A DNA stretch of 64,000 bases from NCBI RefSeq assembly GCF_015706575.1, contig NW_024037059.1:36032129-36096128 (forward strand). The letters run 5' to 3'. This document shows, in pieces, positions 56,618 through 64,000 of this stretch. The DNA comes from Patiria miniata. Lineage: Eukaryota; Echinodermata; Asteroidea; Valvatida; Asterinidae. Below the pieces are notes generated by a model. It did no database searches and was not told the origin of the DNA. It saw only the letters and a list, made by a program, of their open reading frames with translations. Every line of letters starts with the position of its first letter. Positions within the stretch are counted from its first letter, which is position 1. The position numbers and the translations under genes are program-made.

Positions 56618-57106
56618 ATGCATTCGTTTCACTTGTTTCAAAATGAGCAGACGTTTAAATTAGAAGACGTTGTAGATAATCTAAACGGTCAAAGATCTGT
56701 ACGCATAAAAAGGCTAATGTTTAACCCCGGATATTTTAATATTTCCAGCGCCACAGAGATTGATTGGTTTACGCAAATAGATGGGAGACCCGCGTTTACC
56801 ACAGATAAACCTCCCCTCATACCCCCGGAGTTTCTTTCAGATGTACACATAAGAACGCCGGATAGAGATTTTATAGAGCGATTGTTGCCCGATATACCAT
56901 ACCCTTTTTTATTTAACGATGAAAATGTTTTACAAAAAACTATAAACGATCTTATAAAAGCGTACGAAGACGATAGACTAGAATCCGTTTTAGAATCAAA
57001 CAAAAGAAAAAGAGCTATTATAGCTGAACGGCGAGGGTTGATTTTAGCCGCCATGTCTTCAGAAATACCAAAAACTGAATTAGAACTTAATACGCTTCAA
57101 TCTTAA
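56618..57106 (+). CDS. Virus-like element protein, 162 residues, unidentified
   Basis: A single open frame with the AATAAATG start context, ending 48 bp before the next gene. The N-terminal half is aromatic and proline rich, with likely beta strands (phrases FNPGYFNISSATEIDWF and KPPLIPPEF). The C-terminal half is helical and charged and ends in a Leu/Glu-rich helix. No catalytic motif. Position next to the following jelly-roll-like gene suggests a capsid or assembly role, which is inference. Confidence 0.55.
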   Translation: MHSFHLFQNEQTFKLEDVVDNLNGQRSVRIKRLMFNPGYFNISSATEIDWFTQIDGRPAFTTDKPPLIPPEFLSDVHIRTPDRDFIERLLPDIPYPFLFNDENVLQKTINDLIKAYEDDRLESVLESNKRKRAIIAERRGLILAAMSSEIPKTELELNTLQS

Positions 57107-57154
57107 GGAAGAATATTATATGTTAGAGAAAGAAAAATCTTTGAAGGTGAGGAA

Positions 57155-57799
57155 TTGGCTTTAAAGTTTATTAAAGGAGAAATTGGTGCGAGCGAGTTGA
57201 GCGAGTTGAGAGATAGTAGAGAAGCAGGGGTGATTATAAGAGGAAGTCTTATCGTGACGGGTGATGATTTAGATTTTATTCCTCCGAGAAATTTAGCACC
57301 GTTACCATTCGGAAGTATCGGTTCGGTCATCATAGCACCGGGGTGGTACGACGTTGATTGGTTCGATTTCATTTTAAATTCTATACCCGGGGTAAGTTTT
57401 CGAATATTTAGAGAATCTAAAAAGGTGACGTTGGTGATAACCGACGTAAATCTCAAATTGCGCTTGAACAGAGAAGTATCTCGATTACTCAATTTACCCA
57501 AAGGAAGACTGGTACCCAAAGTGGTGTATACGGGGTCTTACGACGTTAATCCGTTTAAATTTTTGTTTATTCGCTGCCCGCAATTAAGTACAAGTGAAAA
57601 CTTTTTTAATGGTCGTCCTTCTGACATCTTAAAAATCGTACCCGTGGCTACGCGCAAACCCGATATTGATAGAGCCGAGGGATTCAAAAATCTTAAAAAC
57701 GGTATAATCGACAAACTGACATTTTCTATCAGCGGTGAAAAAGGACAGGTATTCAACAATAAGGGTGAGGGTATCATTATCGAGTTGGAGATCTTTTAA
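57155..57799 (+). CDS. Putative penton-like or minor capsid protein of the virus-like element
   Basis: About 214 residues dominated by alternating hydrophobic and charged strands. The segment APGWYDVDWFDFILNSIPGV is followed by several beta-type stretches, LLNLPKGRLVPK, and an end with ISGEKGQVFNNKGEGIIIEL. The order of a short-strand N-terminal part, a leucine-rich loop with LNLPKG, a VNPFKFLFIRC strand and a final strand resembles C-terminal parts of penton-like proteins that I recall from invertebrate virus-like elements. The resemblance is from memory and unproven. Coding may extend slightly upstream of the chosen start. Confidence 0.5.
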   Translation: MALKFIKGEIGASELSELRDSREAGVIIRGSLIVTGDDLDFIPPRNLAPLPFGSIGSVIIAPGWYDVDWFDFILNSIPGVSFRIFRESKKVTLVITDVNLKLRLNREVSRLLNLPKGRLVPKVVYTGSYDVNPFKFLFIRCPQLSTSENFFNGRPSDILKIVPVATRKPDIDRAEGFKNLKNGIIDKLTFSISGEKGQVFNNKGEGIIIELEIF

Positions 57800-57809
57800 T
57801 TTTAAAATC

Positions 57810-57825
57810 TTTTTATATTAAAAAC
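57810..57825 (+). promoter_or_regulatory. TTTTTATATTAAAAAC promoter motif
   Basis: This motif abuts the start codon at 57826. Fourteen bases match the motif of the divergent promoter at 56591-56605 (minus orientation). A one-base-longer variant precedes the TFIIB-like gene at 59017-59033. Confidence 0.55.
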
Positions 57826-58566
57826 ATGAGTGTAGATGGTAAGGCGTTATACCCCGATATTTCTGGAGATGTACTCCGATTAAATAGTAACGAAGAAACA
57901 AAAGTGTACAGACTTAAAAAGATTGAAGAGATTCGATCTTTAATCTTGAAAGAGAGAGACCACCGAGAGCGCACTTATAAAAAAATAAAGAGAGTGATCG
58001 ACACTTTTAATTACGTAGAGATAGGATTAGAAGGATTGGGGGCTATAGCGGGGGCTGTCAGTATTCCCGCTCTCTTGGGTGTTATATCAGCCCCCGTTGG
58101 ATTAGTGCTAGAAGGAACGTTTATAGGCGCTTTTGGTGTAGATATTCTGCTTAGAATCGCGTCTAAGCGATTATCCGCCAAGCTGAAAAAGCACGACCAG
58201 ATTAAAATACTAGCAGACTCCAAACTTAACACGATTGAAGAATACGTGTCTCAAGCCATCAACGACGGAGATATATCGCACAAAGACTTCTTATTGATTA
58301 CGAAAGAGCTCGCAAAATTTAACGAGCTTAAGCAAAAAATTAGAACAAAGACCAGCACAAAGCTTCAAAAAATTAAAAACGATACAGACTTTGAAAAAGA
58401 AGTTAAAAAACGGGTAGACGAACGGCTGGCAAAAGAAAAAAAAATCTCTTATCGAAAAACTTACAAGTTCAAATTCTCGGTAAATAAACATTATGAAAGC
58501 GATCCACCGAGTTATACCTCTATTTCACCGCTGAGGGCTATACCCTCGGCCCCGCATTTATTATAG
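57826..58566 (+). CDS. Coiled-coil protein with hydrophobic centre, virus-like element
   Basis: An intact frame of 246 residues. Residues about 1-60 are charged and helical, with VYRLKKIEEIRSLILKERD. Residues about 62-108 form a glycine- and alanine-rich hydrophobic block (IGLEGLGAIAGAVSIPALLG, then VGLVLEGTFIGAFGVDILL) compatible with two membrane-inserting helices. Residues 110-215 are strongly charged helices likely to form a coiled coil. The C-terminus is Ser/Pro-rich. From memory, very similar layouts are widespread and unnamed in invertebrate genomes. Role unknown; membrane interaction is inference. Its 3' end overlaps the converging TFIIB-like gene by 55 bp. Confidence 0.6.
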   Translation: MSVDGKALYPDISGDVLRLNSNEETKVYRLKKIEEIRSLILKERDHRERTYKKIKRVIDTFNYVEIGLEGLGAIAGAVSIPALLGVISAPVGLVLEGTFIGAFGVDILLRIASKRLSAKLKKHDQIKILADSKLNTIEEYVSQAINDGDISHKDFLLITKELAKFNELKQKIRTKTSTKLQKIKNDTDFEKEVKKRVDERLAKEKKISYRKTYKFKFSVNKHYESDPPSYTSISPLRAIPSAPHLL

Positions 58567-58985
58567 TGGTCATCGTATCTTTTTAGTGCTTTATTAAATT
58601 GATTTTGAGTCACTTTAAATAAATCTCTAACTCGTTCTTTGTCTAATCCAACTACATTATGGAAACTCGCGGCTATTAACGACCGCTTGACACATCCGTT
58701 TCCCCTCAATGTTTTGTAATTAACGAGCTCGTTATATTTATTGATTGTTTCTTTGACATCTTCTGAGTCTTGCTCTGGACACACAGAAAAAATAAGTTTC
58801 TCCACAGTTTTTCTTTTATTTCTTTTTAAAATTGACCAATTGATACGATCTTCTTGCGCATTTTCTGCCGAAAAATCAAAGTAACGTGAGACTACTTCAC
58901 CGCACGTTTCACAAACTAAAAAACCATTCTCGATGATTATATGATGATCGCATTGATCTGTGTGATCAGATAGCTCGAGGCTCAT
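58512..58985 (-). CDS. TFIIB-like transcription initiation factor, virus-like element
   Basis: An intact frame of 157 residues. Residues 12-29 form a zinc ribbon: Cys12-x2-His15, then nine residues, then Cys25-x2-Cys28-Gly, followed by EVVSRYFDF as in TFIIB B-ribbons. Residues about 85-140 resemble one cyclin-type helical repeat (RGNGCVKRSLIAASFHNV, then VRDLFKVTQNQFNKALKRY). Cellular TFIIB is about 310 residues with two cyclin repeats, so this is a short form like those of large DNA viruses. It would recruit RNA polymerase to the element's own promoters. Start context is TTTTTAATAAATG; its 3' end overlaps the preceding plus-strand gene. Confidence 0.75.
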   Translation of the reverse strand: MSLELSDHTDQCDHHIIIENGFLVCETCGEVVSRYFDFSAENAQEDRINWSILKRNKRKTVEKLIFSVCPEQDSEDVKETINKYNELVNYKTLRGNGCVKRSLIAASFHNVVGLDKERVRDLFKVTQNQFNKALKRYDDHYNKCGAEGIALSGEIEV

Positions 58986-59033
58986 TTATTAAAAATGATT
59001 TATTTTTTAAAATAAAGTTTTTAATCATAAAAA
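58986..59033 (-). promoter_or_regulatory. Promoter of the TFIIB-like gene
   Basis: On the minus strand TTTTTATGATTAAAAAC (59033-59017) is followed by an A/T-only stretch and AATAAATG. It is a one-base-longer variant of the motif at 57810-57825. Confidence 0.5.
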
Positions 59034-59037
59034 CCTC

Positions 59038-59060
59038 TCTATCCCTTTAATAAAGAGATA
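59038..59060. repeat. Short stem-loop upstream of the TFIIB-like gene
   Basis: CTATCCCTTTAATAAAGAGATAG folds into a 10-bp stem with one internal mismatch and an AAT loop. It marks the upstream edge of the coding part of the element. Confidence 0.5.
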
Positions 59061-59084
59061 GTAAGAGCCTGGTCTGGTGCCTAG

Positions 59085-59595
59085 ACAGAGGGGGATATGG
59101 GGTTTGTCGCCGTACCTCCCACTTATAATATAACAACTCGGAGAGAGAAGAGATATATTTGGGGAGCTAGAGGAGGGAGATATATTTGGGAAAGGGGGAT
59201 CTATTTTGGAGGGGGATCTATTTTGGAGGGGCGGGGCTAAGTGGGGTGGGGAGGGTGAGAGTGGTGGGGAGGGGGAGGGGGCGGAGGAGGGGGATCATAG
59301 GGGTGGGGAAGGGGCAGGGAGGGGTAAAGTCTGGTACCTGTCCCCCACTTATAATATAACAACTCGGAGAGAGAAGAGATATATTTGGGGAGCTAGAGGG
59401 GGAGATATATTTGGGGAGGGAGACAGATATATTGGGAGAGGGATCTATTTGGGGGCGGGGGATCATTGGAAAGGGAGGGGTACAATGGGAGGGGGGCAGA
59501 GACGGGGAGGGGGTAAAGTCTGGTACCCTCCCTTCTCCCCATTGGCCCTGTACTACCCCCAGACCTATGGCAAAGTCTGGTATCCCCCACATATA
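59085..59595. repeat. G-rich repeated tract, possible right end of the element
   Basis: A block starting ACTTATAATATAACAACTCG at 59121 recurs at 59347, 226 bp away, nearly identical for over 60 bp. Between and after them lie strand-biased G runs, including two tandem GGGGGATCTATTTTGGA. The words AGTCTGGTACC/AGTCTGGTATCC recur at about 59327, 59517 and 59574, with a related GGTCTGGTGCC near 59069. The plus strand has many four-run G tracts able to form quadruplexes. Open frames here are low-complexity artefacts. Terminal-repeat status is inference. Confidence 0.55.
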
Positions 59596-59599
59596 CCTA

Positions 59600-61300
59600 C
59601 TGTTTTTATGTCATAACTAACAAACGTGGTATAAGTTTTCGTCCTTAATCGAGTATTATGAAGATATAATATGCTTCCAATTAATGTGATTTATATTAGA
59701 AAAGAAGCCGATTAAACTCCGTCATTTTTGAGATAAACTTCACAGCTCTCCCCAGTTTTTGGTTCAAATTTGTGTGTAAAGTCGCTTTTCCGCTCAGTTT
59801 ATGCCGCACTGACCATCTTCAACTCGCCATAACTTCCGCTACCGCCCTCCTTTGACTTTCTTAATCGCACAGTAGACTTGGTGATTCATAAGCTAACTAT
59901 CAATGTAAAATTCATCATGATTGGGCAATGTTAACCACCATCCAAAATAAGACGAAGAATATCCATCCAATAAAGTAGGCTCTTTGATCCATGGACAACT
60001 ATACACAATGCAGTGGGCCACTTCCTCGCTCGTGTGTGGTGGTCTGCGTGACGGTGTGCTGAAATTTGAAGCCTTGTGGAGACACGCACACAATAGGGAA
60101 CAAAACATTGTAAAGGTCTCCACAGGGAAATTTCTATACATGTAGATGAATAGGTCTCCACAAGGTTTTCACGAAACATATATGGATTTTACTCAAAAAC
60201 TAGGAATTTCCAAGGTTGGTTAATCTGTCGCAAATGGAAGGGTTTTAAAACAAGGGATATTAAGTCCGAATTTCAGCCTAGGAAATTAATTCTGGTTAAA
60301 ATAAAAGCATTTTGAAACTTCACTTTCAAAATCGAAAACTTTACTACACGAGAACAAAGAAATGTCTCCACAAGGATACGAATTTGAGAGTGGGTGTGTT
60401 TACACAATGCTCAAGGCCAAAGATTAAGAGATGAGAGTGCAGGCATAGCAGTTTTAAGAGGAGCGTTTTTACTATGGAAGGAATTGATATGAATTTGTGC
60501 AGCCTCAAAATTGTAAAAAAAATGGCCAAAACACATAATGGCCTGTAACCATGGCAACGGGCAAAGTAAAAGTTTAAAAAGTCTATTTTGGTTACTTGCT
60601 CCCCAAGTCGTTTCATCCCACAAAGTATTACAAAATTGGGGTTTTTTTTAGCGTGGACACTTATATGAAGTATTTACACGAAATTACTCTTAAAAGGTAC
60701 AACTAAAGGGAACTTGTCTATCCCACAAACATGAAACTCCAGCACCATCAGTTCATACATCATACGCTGAGTTCATTGATGACAATTTTGTTCCGAATAA
60801 ATCCCAAGGCGCTTCAACCATGCACGCTTTTACTGATGCACATTACAATGAACAAGCCAGAGACAGGTTTTGCATCACATCATGGCTAGAACAATTATAC
60901 ATTGCACAGCACATGAGATCTAAAGGAAAAGATGACGAAGAAAAATTGTTTCATCCATACTGATTTTTCCATTCCAGATGAAGCATGATGATGATGAATA
61001 TAACCTAATCATATTGATGGGCAGAGCAACCTGATGCACTTGCTTCTGCATAAAGGAATCTGAGGTGTGCGCTTTCCTGCAGGTGTGATGCCACTGACTG
61101 CTGCAACCCAGCTGGCCAATGCAATAATATAGATACTTGAAGACATTAAGTAAAACACTTTTTTTCCAGAACTACCATCCAAATACCAAAATGGTACAAA
61201 CCGTCGGAGTGATGACTGACGTGACTGAAGTGCCAAGTGTCAATTCAAATTAATACGATGGCGTATGTTTTTATGTGTTTCATGAAAAACACACCACTTT
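59600..61300. other. Intergenic with scattered CCTTGTGGAGAC motifs
   Basis: The word CCTTGTGGAGAC or its reverse GTCTCCACAAGG occurs near 60070, 60116, 60153 and 60365, once slightly diverged. No supported gene; a few overlapping antisense frames show no family features. Confidence 0.45.
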
Positions 61301-61305
61301 TTTAC

Positions 61306-62164
61306 CCCTCAGCCAAGAGGCTCGAGGGGTATTGTCATCGCCTAGGGCGTCCGTCCGTCCGTCCGTCCGTATGTCAGTGTGTCCGTCCTGACCAGACCAC
61401 CCTTGTGGGGTGATGTTCCTTTCAGAACACATCACCCCACTTTTTACACAATGGAAAAACATCACCCCAGAAGGGAATCTTTAGAAAAAGGGATAATGGG
61501 AACACAATGCTATCACCCCACAATTCCGTCTGGCTGGAACGTCCGTCCGGGCAGCTTAGTTTCCGGATGATAACTTGAGTTACAAATGTTCTTTTGGATT
61601 GTAACTTCGGTAGGGGGTTGCCCTTGGGAGTAGGCAAGTTGGGATTGGTTTTGGGGTCAAAAGGTCAAAGGTCAAGGTCACTGTGGTGAGTTAAATGTAA
61701 ATGGTTTCCGGATGATAACTTGAGTTAGAAATGAGATTTTGGTGTCTACCTTTGGTAGAGGGTTGCCCTTGGTAGTAGGCAAGTTGGGATTGGTTTTGGG
61801 GTCAAAAAGGTCAAAGGTCAAGGTCACCGCGGTGAGTTAAATGTAATTGGTTTCCGAATGATAACTTGAGTTAGAAATGAGATTTTGGTGTTTGACTTAG
61901 GTAGGGGGTTGCCCTTGGGTACAGGCAAGTTGGGATTGGTTTTGGGGTCAAAAGGTCAAAGGTCAAGGTCACCGTGGTGAGTTAAATGTAAATGGTTCCG
62001 AATGATAACTTGAGTTAGACATGAAATTTTGGGGTCTATCTTCAGTAGGGGGTTTCCCATTGGTACAGGCATGTTGGGACTGGTTCTGGGGTCAAAGGCC
62101 AAAGGTCAAGGTCACCATGTTGAGTTAATGGTTTCTGGACGATAACTTGACTCTGGCTGAGGGG
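61306..62164. mobile_element. Non-autonomous element with internal 145-bp repeats
   Basis: The ends are inverted: CCCCTCAGCCAAGAG near 61306 and CTCTGGCTGAGGGG near 62151-62164. After the left end comes a (GTCC)n tract at 61349-61369 and repeated ATCACCCCA words. Then follow four tandem units of about 145 bp beginning GATAACTTGAGTTA (61568, 61714, 61860, 62004), with a partial fifth at 62141. Each unit contains GGTTGCCCTTGG or a variant, and AGGTCAAAGGTCAAGGTCA or a close form. Related sequences are common in marine invertebrates. No transposase. Confidence 0.75.
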
Positions 62165-64000
62165 TTTCAACAGCAACGCTGTTATATTTGCAGTATAATG
62201 TCATACATGGAGGTGAAATATTTTATAGTACATGTGTAACTTTATTACAACTCTGGAGTACACCTACAATAAAATAAAGGTATTTTCTTACAAATGCATG
62301 CAATAATTGATGTTCAAATTCTTCCAAAATCTAAAGAAATACACATTTTGACCGTATTTGACCTTTTACCTTGAAAATTACCTTTAGGGTCAAAATCAAG
62401 GGTGGAATCCACCTACATTTTCTTCCCTATGCTATCCTATGACTGATTGATCTAACATGGTTGCCTGCTATTCATGCTATTACCAAAAAATTGCGTCCAA
62501 AGTGTAAAATTCCACTTTGGCTGGTCCACTATTTCGAGTTATCCGAGTTTGAGTTACATACATGTAACGAGAGTTACCGTACATCGAATACTTCTAAAAT
62601 CTGTCATATTTGAAAGTAAACATGTAAAAAGTAAAAGTTTTATTAACTCATCTTGTTTATTTACTTATTTATTGTTGAAATAGATTGGATTCTTCTTACT
62701 TGGACTGTGCACACATTTCCCCTACACCATCATGAATACTGCTGCAAATACAATTGCTGAAAGGTAGGACAGTATCTCCCACTCATGCGTCATTAATTTA
62801 ATCTCAGCTCAGCTAACTACTGTACATGTTCCAAACAGACAGGCATGAGTATGATTTGTCAATTACACAGTATTTGGCTGCTTCCAAATTACTTGTACAG
62901 TGTACTTGTCTACAGCTCTGTCTATTTTGGAAATGTTCTAATCTATTCTTCCAGTCGTCAGTACACAGTTTTATGGTAGGAACACATACATGTAAGCAGG
63001 CTCTGATTTGAGTACTTTGTGGCTTGAATATACCGTAAGCATTAACATATAGACCAATCTGGGTATACTACATGTACCGTGTACATGTATCATTTCTATA
63101 ACAAAGGCCTCCTTCAATAACTGAAACATTGTGTCGTGTGAATAAAAACTAGTACATGCTGGGAAGTTTAAGTAAACAATAACAGCATTTACTTTGGAGT
63201 TCAAACTTGAGGGAAAAGTAAATGCTTGAATCCGTATGACGAAAACTTTTCTCTTACTGTTCAACATTCACTAGACAACAGGTAGCAAATGCTTCCTTAC
63301 TATTGGAGCAATGGTAATGGTTGTCAACAATAGGGTTGGGAAAAAGGGGTTATCGTGCACCAACGGAAACCAATTTAATCAATAAACAGTGAAAATAATT
63401 ATATTTGTTGCAAAATGAAATGTTGATTAAAATGTACATTTTGACCAAAAAATGTTGTGGTGTCTTCTTTAGGTACGGTCAGTGATTTGCCCTGTATCAC
63501 ATTGCATTTTGCGACGCAGTATCCACAGAATGCTACGCAATTTCTTAACTAAATCGCACATTGTGAGATGCAAAATTTATGTGAAAATAATACTCAATGG
63601 TGTGTTCAATTTGTCGGGCTGCCACGTGACGGAAAGACTCCCAACAGCTGCATCGCTAAAATCTCACTAATTTTTATCCTCCAAAACACACAACACATAT
63701 GATACGTACGTACACGTAGGTCTTCTCCAGTGCAATGACATGCATGAAAAGCACATGTTTACAGGCATGTGGTTGCGAAGGCCTAAACATCGCCGTTGTT
63801 TAACAAAGTTAATCCAATTACGTACTTAACAGAGCTGTAACAGAGCAGTGAAATTTATGCATCCCAAAAATATGGCTTTTGAACGTTGTGTTTCTCAGAA
63901 AATATGCTCAGTATGATTGAAAGTTAAACTAGACTTACTCAGTCATGTGGTTGCGAAGGGCGATTTCTAAAGGTTACGTAACACTTCATTTTGAATGAAA
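62165..64000. other. AT-rich intergenic, nothing identified
   Basis: Single-copy AT-rich DNA with TACATGTA words (for example 62558, 62822, 63068). The phrase CATGTGGTTGCGAAGG occurs twice (63767 and 63944). No supported gene. Confidence 0.45.

Larger units (their letters stand above)
53133..59600. mobile_element. Virus-like (capsid-type dsDNA / Polinton-adintovirus-like) element, partial
   Basis: A compact block of about eight genes on both strands with very short spacers, unlike anything else in the window. Contents are structural-looking proteins, two with C-terminal membrane segments, a coiled-coil protein with a hydrophobic centre, and a TFIIB-like factor. From memory, related gene sets occur in cnidarian and other invertebrate genomes, usually unnamed; this needs a database search. 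The left part is lost in the gap, and no polymerase, integrase, packaging ATPase or protease is visible. I class it as a fossil: several genes look whole, others are broken, perhaps four to six breaks in all. Preservation suggests a fairly young insertion. Polinton or adintovirus kinship is the best guess; another dsDNA virus lineage is possible. Confidence 0.65.

Noticed and set aside
53133-59600. Reading the gene block as a bacterial contaminant operon or as an ordinary host gene cluster
   Set aside because: No Shine-Dalgarno-like sites precede the starts. The starts have A/T-only leaders, genes lack introns and overlap at ends, and a eukaryote-type TFIIB homologue is present. A virus-like element explains these together.
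59206-59620. Glycine- and tryptophan-rich protein frames on both strands
   Set aside because: Low-complexity translation of a G-rich repeated tract that is open in several frames at once, which is typical of biased composition and not of a gene.

Overview
The window looks like nuclear DNA of a marine invertebrate, most likely a deuterostome and perhaps an echinoderm. It is AT-rich and non-coding over most of its length, sprinkled with GTACATGTAC-type words. It is crowded with short non-autonomous DNA transposons, a tRNA-derived SINE and long G or C homopolymers. The species assignment is inference from repeat style only. No rRNA, true tRNA, CRISPR or bacterial operon structure is present, and I found no confidently identifiable host protein-coding gene.

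From 1 to about 44.3 kb the sequence is a repeat-rich intergenic or intronic landscape. Three families of TTAA-flanked MITEs (called A, B and C here) recur. One family A copy is nested inside a family C copy, and a second family C copy supplies the empty site. Two small hAT-type elements carry 8-bp target duplications, and several foldback elements, minisatellites and local tandem duplications are present. A 169-bp almost perfect palindrome lies at 22.64-22.81 kb. A few GC-richer unique islands (around 5.0-5.9, 9.15-9.5, 14.4-14.65, 18.3-18.7, 20.4-20.8, 24.65-24.95, 35.3-35.55 and 40.0-40.15 kb) may be regulatory DNA or exons. Three weak exon candidates sit on the minus strand at 5.1-5.25, 30.54-30.59 and 31.5-31.65 kb.

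From about 44.93 to 52.63 kb there is one homogeneous satellite array, about 35 copies of a 219-bp unit. It runs straight into an assembly gap of exactly 500 N (52633-53132).

Beyond the gap, 53.13 to about 59.6 kb holds the most interesting object: a compact, gene-dense, virus-like element whose left part is lost in the gap. Its genes form plus and minus blocks. They include several structural-looking proteins, some with membrane tails, a coiled-coil protein with a hydrophobic centre, and a TFIIB-like transcription factor with a zinc ribbon. Non-coding spaces are very short. Starts share an AATAAATG context, three promoters share a TTTTTATATTAAAA-like motif, and a stem-loop separates two convergent blocks. 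This suggests a self-contained transcription program. I treat it as a partly decayed fossil of a capsid-bearing dsDNA virus or Polinton/adintovirus-like element. No integrase, polymerase, packaging ATPase or protease is visible in the part present. A G-rich repeated tract (59.1-59.6 kb) may be its right end.

From 59.6 to 64 kb the sequence returns to host-like non-coding DNA. It includes an 859-bp element with inverted ends and four internal 145-bp repeats that each carry nuclear-receptor-like half sites.
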